Below, piece by piece: positions 35,365 through 44,916 of a stretch of DNA of 64,000 nt. The position numbers were made by a program, and so were the translations under genes. The stretch lies in assembly GCF_051027545.1 (NCBI RefSeq), contig NZ_CP194902.1:4650001-4714000 (forward strand), given 5' to 3'. Below the pieces are notes generated by a model. The model had not been told where the DNA came from. It was given only the letters and a program-made list of their open reading frames with translations, and did not search any database. How positions within the stretch are numbered: the first letter of the stretch is position 1; each line of letters starts with the position of its first letter. This stretch comes from Methylocaldum sp002005105 (GTDB lineage Bacteria; Pseudomonadota; Gammaproteobacteria; Methylococcales; Methylococcaceae).

Positions 35365-38300
35365 TGGGCTGGGAACTCGAAGACGTCGAAGAGCCCTTCG
35401 TCGCCCAGTTGCAGGCGCTGGGCTGGGCGCACATCGAAGGCAGCCTGGATGACCCGGCCGTCACCGGCCGCAGCAGCTTCGCCGAGGTGATCCAGGAAGA
35501 GACGTTGCGCCAGCAACTACACGCCTTGAATCCCGGCCCGGATGGCCGGCCGTGGCTGGACGAGGCACGCCTGTCCGAGGCCGTGGCGGCCATCACCCGA
35601 CTGGGCACGCACAAGCTGATGGAGGCCAACCAAAAAGCCACCGAATTGCTGATCAAGGGCCTGACCGTCGAGGGACTGCCCGGCTGGAACGGCGGGCGCG
35701 GCCAGACCCTCCGCTACATCGACTGGGACACGCCGGCCAACAACCGCTTCACGGTAATCAATCAATACCGAGTGGATTGCCCGCCCGGCTTCAACGCGGC
35801 CAAGGCCTTCATCGTGCCCGACCTGGTTCTGCTGGTGAACGGCATCCCGCTGGTGGTGGTGGAGTGCAAGAGCCCCTCCATTCCCGAGCCGCTGGCCGAG
35901 GCGGTGGACCAGTTGCGCCGCTACGGCAACCAGCGCAAGGCGGCTTTCGAGGTGGACGACAACGAGGGCAACGAGGCGCTGTTCGCCACCAACCAGCTGC
36001 TGGTGGCCACCAGCTTCGACGAGGCGCGGGTGGGCTGCGTCGGCTCAGGCCTAGAGCACTTCGCGCAGTGGAAGACCGTGGTCGGCCCGGACGGCACCGG
36101 CAGCGAGATCGAGGCGGCCGAGAAGCTGGGCAAGTCGGGCCTGTCGGAACAGGAGCGGCTGATTGCCGGGCTCTTGAGCCCGGCGCATCTGCTGGACGTG
36201 GTCAAGAACTTCCTGCTCTTCATGCAGGTGGGCGGCCAGACCATCAAGTCCGTCTGCCGCTACCAGCAGTACCGGGCGGTGAACCGCGCCATTGCCAAGC
36301 TCAAAACGGGCAAGACCCGCCGCGAGCATGGCGAGCACGACCGGCGCGGCGGCATCATCTGGCACACCCAGGGCTCGGGCAAATCGCTCACGATGGTGTT
36401 TCTCGTGCGCAAGATGCGCGCCGACGTTCAGCTCCGGCGCTTCAAGGTCATCGTGGTTACCGACCGCAAGGACCTGCAGAGCCAGCTGTCCGTGACCGCC
36501 ACGCTCACCGGCGAGGCGGTCGACGTGGCGGACAGCACGGCGGGCGTGAAGGCTCTCGCGCGCCGCAAGGGGCCGGGGCTGATCTTTGCCACCATCCAGA
36601 AGTACCGCGACACGGACACGGCTGGCGATGCGCCGCTGACGGCGGACGACCTGCCGAAAATCAAAGAATCGAAAGGTGGTTACAAGGCCGGCGAGGCTAC
36701 TTCCAATGGCGCGTTTGCCAAGGCAAACGCTTTCGAGGTACTGAACGAGGACGACAGCATCCTCGTGCTGGTGGACGAGGCCCACCGCACCCAAGCCGGC
36801 GACCTGCACGCCAATCTGCTGGCCGGGCTGCCCAACTGCGCGCGCATCGGCTTTACCGGCACGCCTATCATCATGGGCGAGAGGAAGCGCACCCACGAGG
36901 TCTTCGGCGAGTTCATCGACCGCTACACCATCAAGGAAGCCGAGGCCGACGGCGCCACCGTGCCTGTGCTCTACGAGGGGCGTACCGCCACCGGCGCGAT
37001 CAAGGACGGCGCCAGCCTGGACGAGCTGTTCGAGGATCTGTTCCGCCAGCATAGCCCCGAGGAACTGGAGGCCATCAAACAGAAGTACGCGACCAAGGGG
37101 CACATCTTCGACGCCCCGGCGCTGATCGCCGACAAGGCCCGCGACATCCTCCGCCATTACGTCACCAACATCCTGCCCAACGGCTACAAGGCGCAGGTGG
37201 TGGCGTACAGCCGGCTGGCGGCCATTCGCTACTTCGAGGCCTTGAAGAAAGCCCGAGACGAACTGCTGGCGGAGGCCGAGGCGCTAAGCCCGCAGGACAA
37301 GGCCCTGGACGACGAGGCCCTGTACCAGCGCCCGCCCAAGGTTCAGGCGCTCGTCCAGGCCTGGCGCTACCGCGACACGCTGGCCCGCATCGAGTTCGCG
37401 CCCGTCATCTCCGGCAGCAACAACGACGATCCGGCGTGGAAGGACTGGACGGATGGCGCGGCACACGAGCAACTGATAAAGCGCTTCAAGAAGCCGTTGT
37501 TCCACGCCCAGCCGGAGAAGACCGATCCGCTGGCCTTTCTGGTGGTGAAGTCGATGCTGCTCACCGGCTTCGACGCGCCCATCGAGGGCGTGATGTACCT
37601 CGACCGGCCCATCCGAGAGGCGGAACTGCTGCAGGCCATCGCCCGCGTGAACCGCACCGGCTTCGGCAAGCGTTGCGGCATCGTGGTGGACTACTACGGC
37701 GTGGCGCAGCACCTGAAGGAAGCGCTGGCCGCTTACGCCGACGAGGACGTGGAAGGCGCGCTGGCCAGCCTGAAGGACGAGGTGCCGGTGCTGCGCGACC
37801 GGCATCTGCGCGTGGTGGACCTGTTCCGCCAGCGGGGCATCGAGTCGCTGGACGACACGGAGGCGTGCGTCGAGGCGCTGGGCAGCGAGAGGTTGCGGGC
37901 CGAGTTCGCGGTCAAGCTCAAGGCTTTCCTGGCGTCCCTGGACACGGTGCTGCCGCGCCCCGAGGGGCTGCCATACTCCGGCGACGCGAAGCGGATGGCT
38001 TACATCTACGCCCGGGCTCGCAACCGCTACAAGGACACGCCGGTCCTCGGCAAGGACGTCGGCGCCAAGGTGCGCAAGCTGATCGACGACCACGTGATCT
38101 CGCTGGGCATCGATCCCAAGATCCCGCCGATCCAGCTCACCGATGCCGATTTCGACACACACGTCGCCCGCGCAGCCAGCGACCGCGCCAAGGCCTCGGA
38201 GATGGAGCATGCGATTCGCTCGCACATCCGCAAGCATGTGGACGAAGACCCGGTACTGTATCGCAAGCTCTCCGAGCGGCTGAACGAGATCCTGAAGACG

Positions 38301-38714
38301 CTCGGCGAGCAGTGGAACGAGGTTATCGCCCAACTGCAGAAGATCATCGATGAGCTGCGCACGGGCAAGGCAAGCACCGCCGATACCCCGGGCGACTTGC
38401 CCGAGCATTGCGCGCCCTTCCTTCGCACCGTGCTGGACGTGGTCTGTGCCGGGCAAACGCCCCAGCCTTCCGAGCTGCTGCGCCTAAAGGATGTGACGGT
38501 CGAGCTGGTGGAACTGCTGGTCCAGGAACTTCAGGGCAACCGAAACATCTGGAGCCCACACAAGCGGGCCGCACAGGATGATTTGAACGGCCAATTGTTC
38601 GATTATCTGATGCGCCTGCGTCCGCCGCTGGTGGATGCGGACGAGGCGGGCGTGCTGGCCGACAAGCTGATGGAGCAGGCCCGCGCCAACCACGACAAGC
38701 TGGTGCAGGTATGA
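35364..38714 (+). CDS. hsdR: Type I restriction endonuclease/translocase subunit
   Basis: 1116 residues, normal for HsdR. The N-terminal PD-(D/E)xK nuclease is at about 130-185, with Asp153 and E167-C-K169 in the motif D-x13-ExK. The SF2 translocase follows: Walker A GSGKS (337-341), DEAH at 471-474 (LVDEAHRTQ), GFTGTP motif III, then motifs IV-VI (KSMLLTGFDAPI, AIARVNRTG). The C-terminal helical domain contacts HsdM. HsdR cuts DNA far from the unmethylated recognition site after ATP-driven translocation. It overlaps the neighbours on both sides by 1-4 nt. Confidence 0.97.
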   Translation: MGWELEDVEEPFVAQLQALGWAHIEGSLDDPAVTGRSSFAEVIQEETLRQQLHALNPGPDGRPWLDEARLSEAVAAITRLGTHKLMEANQKATELLIKGLTVEGLPGWNGGRGQTLRYIDWDTPANNRFTVINQYRVDCPPGFNAAKAFIVPDLVLLVNGIPLVVVECKSPSIPEPLAEAVDQLRRYGNQRKAAFEVDDNEGNEALFATNQLLVATSFDEARVGCVGSGLEHFAQWKTVVGPDGTGSEIEAAEKLGKSGLSEQERLIAGLLSPAHLLDVVKNFLLFMQVGGQTIKSVCRYQQYRAVNRAIAKLKTGKTRREHGEHDRRGGIIWHTQGSGKSLTMVFLVRKMRADVQLRRFKVIVVTDRKDLQSQLSVTATLTGEAVDVADSTAGVKALARRKGPGLIFATIQKYRDTDTAGDAPLTADDLPKIKESKGGYKAGEATSNGAFAKANAFEVLNEDDSILVLVDEAHRTQAGDLHANLLAGLPNCARIGFTGTPIIMGERKRTHEVFGEFIDRYTIKEAEADGATVPVLYEGRTATGAIKDGASLDELFEDLFRQHSPEELEAIKQKYATKGHIFDAPALIADKARDILRHYVTNILPNGYKAQVVAYSRLAAIRYFEALKKARDELLAEAEALSPQDKALDDEALYQRPPKVQALVQAWRYRDTLARIEFAPVISGSNNDDPAWKDWTDGAAHEQLIKRFKKPLFHAQPEKTDPLAFLVVKSMLLTGFDAPIEGVMYLDRPIREAELLQAIARVNRTGFGKRCGIVVDYYGVAQHLKEALAAYADEDVEGALASLKDEVPVLRDRHLRVVDLFRQRGIESLDDTEACVEALGSERLRAEFAVKLKAFLASLDTVLPRPEGLPYSGDAKRMAYIYARARNRYKDTPVLGKDVGAKVRKLIDDHVISLGIDPKIPPIQLTDADFDTHVARAASDRAKASEMEHAIRSHIRKHVDEDPVLYRKLSERLNEILKTLGEQWNEVIAQLQKIIDELRTGKASTADTPGDLPEHCAPFLRTVLDVVCAGQTPQPSELLRLKDVTVELVELLVQELQGNRNIWSPHKRAAQDDLNGQLFDYLMRLRPPLVDADEAGVLADKLMEQARANHDKLVQV

Positions 38715-39514
38715 GCAACGGTCGCCGGGCCGCCACAAAACCGTTGCCCGCCCCCACAATGGGCTGTCGCGTAGCGACGGAGGGATCAAACCATCCAGCG
38801 ATGCTCGCGAAGGCAGAAACGCCAATCCTTCAGATCGATGACCTCCGGTTCACGGTCCAGCGGAGCGCGCGCCGCAGAACGATGCAGATCACCGTGGAGC
38901 GCAGCGGCGACTTGGTGCTCTGCGCGCCGTCGGAAGTGGACGAAGCCGCGCTGCGCGCATTCGTCTTGGAGAAACGTTTCTGGATCTACACCAAGCTGGC
39001 CGAGAAAGATCGCCTACAGCGCCCGATTCCCCGCAAGGAGTATGTCGGCGGCGAGGGTTTCCTCTACCTGGGGCGCAGCCATCGGCTGAAGGTGGTCGAT
39101 GAACAGGACGCTCCGCTGAAGCTGTCCGGTGGCCGATTCTGCTTGCGCCGCGACGCCTTGCCTGCTGCGCGCGAGCACTTCATCCGCTGGTACAGCGAGC
39201 GCGCCAAGGCCTGGCTGTCCGGCCGCGTGGCCGAGCACCAGTCACGGATGGAGGTGGCGCCTGCCGGCGTGAAGGTGCAGGACCTGGGCTACCGCTGGGG
39301 CTCGTGCGGCAAGGGGGACTGGCTGTACTTCCACTGGAAGGCGGTCTTGCTGCCCGCGCGCATCGCGGAATACGTGGTGGTGCACGAAATCGCCCACCTG
39401 CACGAGCCGCACCACACCCCCGCATTCTGGCTGCGCGTGGAGCGCGCCATGCCTGACTACGCGCAGCGCAAGGCCTGGCTGGCCGAGCACGGAATCGATG
39501 TCGAAGGAATTTGA
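38711..39514 (+). CDS. YgjP/DUF45-like zinc metallopeptidase
   Basis: 267 residues. The zinc site is H225-E226-IA-H229 followed by HEPHH (231-235), in the context YVVVHEIAHLHEPHHTPAFW, as in YgjP-type (DUF45, M48-related) metallopeptidases. The preceding CGKGDWLYFHWKAVLLPARI region and the N-terminal RRTMQITVERSGDLVLCAP are also typical. Such genes are often found next to type I hsdR, but their substrate is not settled. The start ATG overlaps hsdR (ATGA); a second in-frame ATG (MLAKAETPILQID) would remove about 30 low-complexity residues. The McrB gene begins 6 nt after its stop. Confidence 0.88.
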   Translation: MSNGRRAATKPLPAPTMGCRVATEGSNHPAMLAKAETPILQIDDLRFTVQRSARRRTMQITVERSGDLVLCAPSEVDEAALRAFVLEKRFWIYTKLAEKDRLQRPIPRKEYVGGEGFLYLGRSHRLKVVDEQDAPLKLSGGRFCLRRDALPAAREHFIRWYSERAKAWLSGRVAEHQSRMEVAPAGVKVQDLGYRWGSCGKGDWLYFHWKAVLLPARIAEYVVVHEIAHLHEPHHTPAFWLRVERAMPDYAQRKAWLAEHGIDVEGI

Positions 39515-39520
39515 AGAACG

Positions 39521-41905
39521 ATGGCGGACTATTTCACCAGTGACTACTTCAAGCTGCTGAATAAGTGGAAGGGGACGGTCTACGACAAGACCAACCCGGA
39601 GCAGCAAAAGGTTTATGAGGAATTGAGCCAAGCATTCGATGTTACGAAGCGCTGGGCTGAGGCTGTTCAACAGAGTTTTTTTCCTATGGGCTGGACCAAG
39701 ACAGTCCGAAAGCCGACCGACCAGTGGCAAAAAAAGTTCATTTCATACAACTGGGGACGAATCTACCCGTCTTCCGAGTCACCGAAAGAGTTGGCCTACA
39801 CCGTCGGGATCGATGCAGTTCACGGTTTCGTCGTCAAGATCGATCTGGTCGACACTCAAACAGATGACTTCACACTGCGCCCTAAGTACGAGGCTATCCG
39901 CGGGCCTGTCACGGCATCGCCCATCGTGGCCGTATTGCCTGCGACCGACGGACTGACCAAGTCGTTTGACGAGTTGGTGGCGTGGACCGTGGAGGCTATC
40001 CGCAACTTCAAACTGCGCTACGACGAGGTAGTCGCCAAGCTGAACCTGGGCAAGACCCTGAGCGACGAGGACCTGCTCAAACACTTCGACGGCAAGCCGG
40101 TCTTCAGGACCTTCCGGGCGTCCTGGCCTTCCCAGGACAAGGCGCTGTTCTGCCGGTTGGCGCGAGCCGTTCACGCTGCCGGCCTGGACTGGTGGCATAT
40201 GGGCAAGGGCGTCCAGGTGCGCTTCGGACGCAAGAATCCTGGCAGCGAGCGCGCCGTCGGTGTGCTCGGCGTGATTCGAGGCACCCGGACACGGAAGATC
40301 TCGTGGACGCGGGAGGTCGGCACGGTACCCAAGCTCCACCGCGAACCGTTGACGGAGGATCTGGTCGCGAGGATCGAGGCAACCCTGTCGGCCGAGCGTG
40401 ACTCGCTCGACGACTGGCTGGTGCTCGACACGGAGCGGCCGGGTCTGTGGCCCGATGAACTGCGCGACGACCCGGCGGAGCCGGGTGAAGACTCCAATGA
40501 GGAGGAAGCGGCCGATACCGATGCGGTGAGCCAGCCCATCAACCGCATTTATTACGGTCCGCCGGGCACGGGAAAGACCTACGAGCTCTCGAAGCTGCTC
40601 AAGCGCGAATATGAGCAGGCCATGACCTCGGTGTCCAACGAGGAATGGCGCAGCCAGTTCATCGCCGAGAAGATTGCGATCCTGAAGTGGTGGGAGGCCG
40701 CAGCCGCAGCGTTGTACGACCTGGGTGGCAAAGGGAAGGTCAGCGATCTTACGGAGCACCCCTTCATCAAGGCGGTGATCGCCGCCAACGGGCCGAACCG
40801 GAACATCCGGCAAACCCTCTGGCAGACGCTGAATTCCCACGCGGTCGAGGACTCCGCAACGGTGAAGCTGAAAAAGCGCCTCGCACCTGGCGTTTTTGAC
40901 AAGTCGGCAGATTCGGTCTGGCATTTGGCTGGCGACTGGCGGGACACCTGCGAGGATCTGGTTCGCGTGGTCGATGAACTGAAAGCCGGCCACCGCGACA
41001 CCGGAGCGGTCCAGCGCTACAGCTTCGTCACCTTCCACCAATCCTACGGTTACGAGGAATTCGTCGAGGGGCTTCGGCCGGTCCTCGACGGCGACACGGA
41101 GGCTGGCGAAATCCAATACGAAATCCGTTCGGGCGTCTTCAAGGGTTTGTGTCGCAGGGCGCGGCTCGCACCGGATCAGCGTTTCGCGATGGTGATCGAC
41201 GAGATCAACCGGGGCAACATCAGCAAGATCTTCGGCGAACTGATCACCTTGATCGAACCCGACAAGCGCGAAGGCGCCGAGAACGCGGTCTCGGTGACCT
41301 TGCCTTATTCCGGCGATAGCTTTTCGGTGCCGGCCAATGTCGACATCATCGGCACGATGAACACGGCAGACCGCTCCCTTGCGCTGCTGGATACCGCGCT
41401 ACGCCGCCGGTTCGAGTTCGTGCCGGTGATGCCGGATGCTCGCGATGAACCGGGCGCGCCTCTCGCAGGTCTGCGCGTCAGTCTGGGCGAGCAAGTGATC
41501 GACGTACCTCGCATGCTCGACGCGATCAACCAGCGCGTCGAGGCACTGTACGACCGGGACCATTGCATCGGCCACGCGTACTTCACACCGTTGGCCAAAG
41601 TGCCTGACGGAGACGAACGACTGGTGGCGCTGCAGCAGGTGTTCAGCACGCGCATCCTGCCTTTGCTCGAAGAGTACTTCTTCGAGGACTGGCAGAAGAT
41701 TCGTCTTGTTCTGGCCGACAACCAGAAGCCATCAGCCGCGCAGTTCGTGCTGGAAAGCCAGGATCACGAGGATGATCTGGCTCGCCTGTTCGGTGGCGAC
41801 CACGGACTGGACAGCTACGCCACCAAGCGCCGCTACGCGGTGCAGGAGGCCGCATTCTCCAATCCGGATGCCTACATTGGCATCTACCAGACCTTGTCGA
41901 CATGA
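39521..41905 (+). CDS. mcrB: McrB-type GTPase of a modification-dependent restriction system
   Basis: 794 residues. The first 300 residues form a DNA-binding part with a DUF3578-like appearance (FTSDYFKLLNKWKGTVYDK). The AAA+ domain has Walker A GPPGTGKT at 346-353, and the McrB-specific MNTADRSLALLDTALRRRF, which in this family carries the GTP-selective MNxxDR motif. McrB assembles into rings that use GTP to drive cleavage of modified DNA with McrC. It is longer than E. coli McrB (465 residues) because of the N-terminal region, which probably determines the recognised modification. The stop overlaps mcrC by ATGA. Confidence 0.94.
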   Translation: MADYFTSDYFKLLNKWKGTVYDKTNPEQQKVYEELSQAFDVTKRWAEAVQQSFFPMGWTKTVRKPTDQWQKKFISYNWGRIYPSSESPKELAYTVGIDAVHGFVVKIDLVDTQTDDFTLRPKYEAIRGPVTASPIVAVLPATDGLTKSFDELVAWTVEAIRNFKLRYDEVVAKLNLGKTLSDEDLLKHFDGKPVFRTFRASWPSQDKALFCRLARAVHAAGLDWWHMGKGVQVRFGRKNPGSERAVGVLGVIRGTRTRKISWTREVGTVPKLHREPLTEDLVARIEATLSAERDSLDDWLVLDTERPGLWPDELRDDPAEPGEDSNEEEAADTDAVSQPINRIYYGPPGTGKTYELSKLLKREYEQAMTSVSNEEWRSQFIAEKIAILKWWEAAAAALYDLGGKGKVSDLTEHPFIKAVIAANGPNRNIRQTLWQTLNSHAVEDSATVKLKKRLAPGVFDKSADSVWHLAGDWRDTCEDLVRVVDELKAGHRDTGAVQRYSFVTFHQSYGYEEFVEGLRPVLDGDTEAGEIQYEIRSGVFKGLCRRARLAPDQRFAMVIDEINRGNISKIFGELITLIEPDKREGAENAVSVTLPYSGDSFSVPANVDIIGTMNTADRSLALLDTALRRRFEFVPVMPDARDEPGAPLAGLRVSLGEQVIDVPRMLDAINQRVEALYDRDHCIGHAYFTPLAKVPDGDERLVALQQVFSTRILPLLEEYFFEDWQKIRLVLADNQKPSAAQFVLESQDHEDDLARLFGGDHGLDSYATKRRYAVQEAAFSNPDAYIGIYQTLST

Positions 41906-43275
41906 ATGCCGGGGCGCGGGTAAGCGGCATCACGATCTACGAATTCGACGCACTGATGGCAGCGAGGTCGGACTTCGCGGGCGCCGAGGGCTTGCATCCC
42001 ATCCCAGACAACGTTTACAGGTGGCTTGAGGATCAGTGCTTGCGGGTCGCCGAGCAAGGAGAGGCGTCGTGGCTGCGCCTGGCCCAGCGACGCGGGCGTC
42101 GCGTCGTGCAGGTCACCAGTTTCGTCGGTGTGATCCGCGCCCCGGACGGTTTCCAGATCGAGGTGCTGCCCAAGGTCGGCAAGGCGATCGGCGGCGGTGT
42201 CGCTGAGGCGCGTCAGCTGCTGATCGAAATGCTCTGCTGCCTCCAAGGTTTCCGCCACGTTCAAATCGACGGCGCCAGGATTTCGGCAGCGCGGATGCCA
42301 TTGCTGGAGGTCTTCATTGCCGAGTTCCTGCGCACGGTCGACCACATCGTCAAGCGTGGGCTGCGCAGCGACTATTCAAGCAGGCAAGACAATCTCTTCA
42401 CCCTAAGGGGTAAGCTGCTGATGGCGCCGCATGTGCGGCAGAACCTGTATCGGGCAGACCGCTTCTTCACCGAGCACGACAAGTTCTCGATCGACCGGCC
42501 GGAGAACCGTTTACTGCATGCCGCATTGCGGCGTGTGTTGATGCTGTCTGCTTCGCGGCTCAACCAGCAACTGGCCCGCGAGCTGGCGTTCGTGTTCGCG
42601 GACGTCCCGGTTTCTGCACAGCCTCGGATCGACTTTCAGCGAGCGAGGCTGGACCGTGGCATGGGTTACTACGCTGATGCGCTAGCCTGGGCGCGGCTCA
42701 TCCTCGACGAGGAATCGCCCTTGACCGGCACCGGCGGGCACCGTGCGCCGTCACTGCTGTTTCCGATGGAGGCGGTGTTCGAGGCATTCGTCGCCAAGCA
42801 TCTGGCGAAACAACTGGCGCGGCCCATGATCCTGAAAACCCAGGCCCGTAGTCATCACCTGGTTCGCCATTGTGAACAGAACTGGTTCCGATTGAAGCCC
42901 GATCTTCTGATTCGGGATGCCGACCGGGACACGCTGGTGCTAGATTCCAAGTGGAAGCTGCTGGACGGCCTAAAGGCGAATGGCACGGACAAGTACGGCC
43001 TCTCGCAAAGTGACTTCTACCAGTTGCAGGCCTACGGCCAGAGCTACCTGGACGGTCGGGGCGATGTCGTCCTCATCTACCCCAAGACGGCCACGTTCGA
43101 CCGGCCGCTCCCGGTGTTCGAGTTCCCCAAAGTGGAAAGGCTGCGGCTGTGGGTACTGCCGTTCTGTCTGAAGTCACGCCAGCTTTCAGTTCCGGATTGC
43201 GCTCCGTTTGCCGATGCGTTCAGAGACATCAGTGATGCAGCCGGCGCCGACTTGGAGTTGTCAAATCTTGGTTGA
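41902..43275 (+). CDS. mcrC: McrC endonuclease subunit
   Basis: 457 residues. The C-terminal PD-(D/E)xK nuclease has Asp334 (LKPDLLIRD) and D348-S-K350 (TLVLDSKWK). The N-terminal part (FQIEVLPKVGKAIGGGV, RTVDHIVKRGLRSDY) is the McrB-binding region. McrC adds the nuclease to the McrB ring. It is the last gene of the island; a decayed copy of the small secreted protein gene starts within 15 bp of its stop on the other strand. Confidence 0.95.
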   Translation: MNAGARVSGITIYEFDALMAARSDFAGAEGLHPIPDNVYRWLEDQCLRVAEQGEASWLRLAQRRGRRVVQVTSFVGVIRAPDGFQIEVLPKVGKAIGGGVAEARQLLIEMLCCLQGFRHVQIDGARISAARMPLLEVFIAEFLRTVDHIVKRGLRSDYSSRQDNLFTLRGKLLMAPHVRQNLYRADRFFTEHDKFSIDRPENRLLHAALRRVLMLSASRLNQQLARELAFVFADVPVSAQPRIDFQRARLDRGMGYYADALAWARLILDEESPLTGTGGHRAPSLLFPMEAVFEAFVAKHLAKQLARPMILKTQARSHHLVRHCEQNWFRLKPDLLIRDADRDTLVLDSKWKLLDGLKANGTDKYGLSQSDFYQLQAYGQSYLDGRGDVVLIYPKTATFDRPLPVFEFPKVERLRLWVLPFCLKSRQLSVPDCAPFADAFRDISDAAGADLELSNLG

Positions 43276-43284
43276 CAACTGCCT

Positions 43285-43402
43285 CACGCGTAAGCCTCCA
43301 GCCGGTTCGCATGAGTTTGCAAAGGTCGACTCGTAGGGCATAGAACTTGAGGCTCTGCGAATCTTGCAGGGTGCCGGCCAGATGCTTTTGTCCCTGATTC
43401 AT
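43285..43402 (-). pseudogene. Third, strongly decayed copy of the small secreted protein gene
   Basis: The minus strand from ATG 43402 reads MNQGQKHLAGTLQDSQSLKF and YALRVDLCKLMRTGWRLTRE. This aligns with KHLADTPEDPLIIKRHALRA, GLCKMVNEGKVELEEA of the intact gene at 19175-19450, including the LCK core. The signal peptide is missing and similarity fades at the C-terminus, where the frame runs into the antisense of mcrC. It marks the right edge of the defence island. Confidence 0.55.
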
Positions 43403-43472
43403 TAAATTAACTTCGCTGTAATCTTACCGATATACGGACCGGCTCAACGATGTTATTTAGATAACTTTGCTA

Positions 43473-43526
43473 AGGGTTGCCGCGTTTGGCTAATTGAATT
43501 CACCCGAGTTTAACCAAAGCAACCCT
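43473..43526. other. Long two-part hairpin upstream of a small secreted-protein gene
   Basis: AGGGTTGC (43473-43480) pairs with GCAACCCT (43519-43526), and TTTGGCTAA (43485-43493) pairs with the partly complementary TTTAACCAAA (43509-43518). The arms enclose about 15 nt. It lies 37 nt before the next start codon in the AT-richest stretch of this region. It could be a leader structure or a terminator for mcrC on read-through. Confidence 0.6.
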
Positions 43527-43563
43527 TTATAGGATCCATCGTTAGTGAGCAAAGGAGATTGCC

Positions 43564-43959
43564 ATGAACGCTCGTCTTACATTTGCTGCGCTTGCTAGTC
43601 TGATCGGCTTCTTTGGAACCGCACAGGCAGAAATCTTCGCCGGGGGTCCGGCCTATGGCGGTCCCGGCTCTGTAGGCGGGAATATCAGTTGCCGAATCTT
43701 CAATTACGGCTTGTCCCCGGTGACAATCACGCAACGCCAGATATTCACGAACACTAACGAGACCGTCGCTCCCTCTAGCGACACTTGTGACGCCGAACTT
43801 CAACCTGCCACGTATTGCGCTTTTGTCGCGCCGATCCAGGGCAACCTGGCCTATTCCTGCTGGCTCACTGCCACAGGGACCGATACCAGGCTCAGCGGCG
43901 TCGCCGAGATTCAAGCCTCGGACTTTTCCGTTTTGAATGCTGTTCCCATACAGAAGTAA
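43564..43959 (+). CDS. Small secreted protein, unknown function
   Basis: 131 residues; ATG at 43564 has AAAGGAG 6 nt upstream. Signal peptide MNARLTFAALASLIGFFGTAQA, cleaved before EIFAG. The mature 109 residues are polar, contain four cysteines (in ISCRIF, DTCDAE, TYCAF, YSCWLT) that could form two disulfides in the periplasm, and alternate hydrophobic and polar residues as in a small beta-sandwich. No family recognised. It stands alone between the defence island and a repeat, with an upstream hairpin. Confidence 0.7.
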   Translation: MNARLTFAALASLIGFFGTAQAEIFAGGPAYGGPGSVGGNISCRIFNYGLSPVTITQRQIFTNTNETVAPSSDTCDAELQPATYCAFVAPIQGNLAYSCWLTATGTDTRLSGVAEIQASDFSVLNAVPIQK

Positions 43960-44258
43960 GCTGTCGAAGACGCAGTGCCGGCGGAAAGTCTGCTGACAAA
44001 TTGCGGTGTCAACCCATTCTTGTTTCCGTCCGGCACTGGACTACCTGTTCGCCGCGTTTTGACTCGCACAGCCGTATCAAGCCGCCATGGCGCGGCGACT
44101 CGATACGCCGCGATCGCTTGCCTTCCCTTCTGTATTGCTCGTTTTTCGTGGCGCTATCGTATTTTCATGAAGCGATTCCGCGCCTCTGCCGCACTTCGTT
44201 TCGCCATGTCGGATTCAGCAAGAGAGTCCGGGCACCTCAGAAGCTCTTTTTTGTTTTT
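43960..44258. other. Intergenic, no gene seen
   Basis: No frame here has a ribosome site together with a plausible product. The end (44240-44258) is T-rich after a short AGAG..CTCT pairing, a poor terminator candidate. Nothing else stands out. Confidence 0.4.
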
Positions 44259-44572
44259 TTAGAGCATTTTCATACCGACTGTACCGGCATTCGCGCGTAG
44301 GTCGGGAATCCCTTCCCAATCGCAAACGGGCCTTTAATCGGCCCCTTCCAATCGCAAACGGCGTCTTCGGGAAGGGCGTGGCCGGCGCTCCCGGCCAGGC
44401 CGTTTGCGATTGGAGCGCCGAAGCCGCCCTTCCCGACGCCACGTCCTGGCCGAACGTCTTCGTCGGCAAAGGATTGCCGACCTACGAATGCTTGAATTCA
44501 TTCACCCGAGCCGAAGGCGCCAACGACTTCCGCCAAGCCGGTTTTGCCATACGAGCGCGATGAAAACGCTCT
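44259..44572. repeat. Family A element, long form (314 bp), inverted relative to 27478-27789
   Basis: Terminal inverted repeats AGAGCATTTTCAT (44259) and ATGAAAACGCTCT (44572). Its right end (AACGACTTCCGCCAAGCCGG, TTTTGCCATACGAGCGCGATG) is the inverse of the left end of the 27478 copy. It contains three CAATCGCAAACG-type units (two in one direction near 44316-44350, one reversed near 44400) and a core with ATTGCCGACCTAC. No gene. Confidence 0.8.
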
Positions 44573-44821
44573 AGCGCACGAGGCACTCGCCTGGAACCGG
44601 CAAAACGTCCAACGGTGTCTGTCTGTACATATCGGTCCTCAACGCCGTTCGCCGACCGGTCCTGATCAACCTGCGTAGGCTCATCGGCATTGCCTTTGGA
44701 AAAGCCCTACAGGCGGCCGTGGCGCAACAACGCGTGCTATCGCGTGAATATGTCACATTTAATTAACATCCCACCCTATAGACTCTTGCGCCTAAGAACT
44801 CCTCAACAAGAACACACGGAC

Positions 44822-44854
44822 GGAGAGACAACTCTCCAGCCGCTCCTTGGAGCG
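44822..44854 (+). promoter_or_regulatory. Two adjacent leader hairpins upstream of the biosynthetic cluster
   Basis: GGAGAG (44822-44827)/CTCTCC (44832-44837) with loop ACAA, then CGCTCC (44841-44846)/GGAGCG (44849-44854). They lie 60 nt before the first cluster gene, whose ribosome site GAGGAG is at 44902-44907. A CTATAG at 44776-44781 could be a -10 for the cluster promoter. Regulation by this leader is inference. A 76-codon frame (44690-44920) crosses the leader and ends in an ATGA overlap with the first gene; I cannot support it as a protein. Confidence 0.45.
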
Positions 44855-44916
44855 TTTACCCGATGTGAAATTGTGAGGAACGAAAACGAACTTCAATATG
44901 AAGAGGAGCATGCGAA

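Noticed and set aside
43276..43562. Right-hand attachment site of the island as a copy of the tRNA-Ala 3' end
   Set aside because: Scanned for a match to the T-arm and acceptor of the tRNA; none found.
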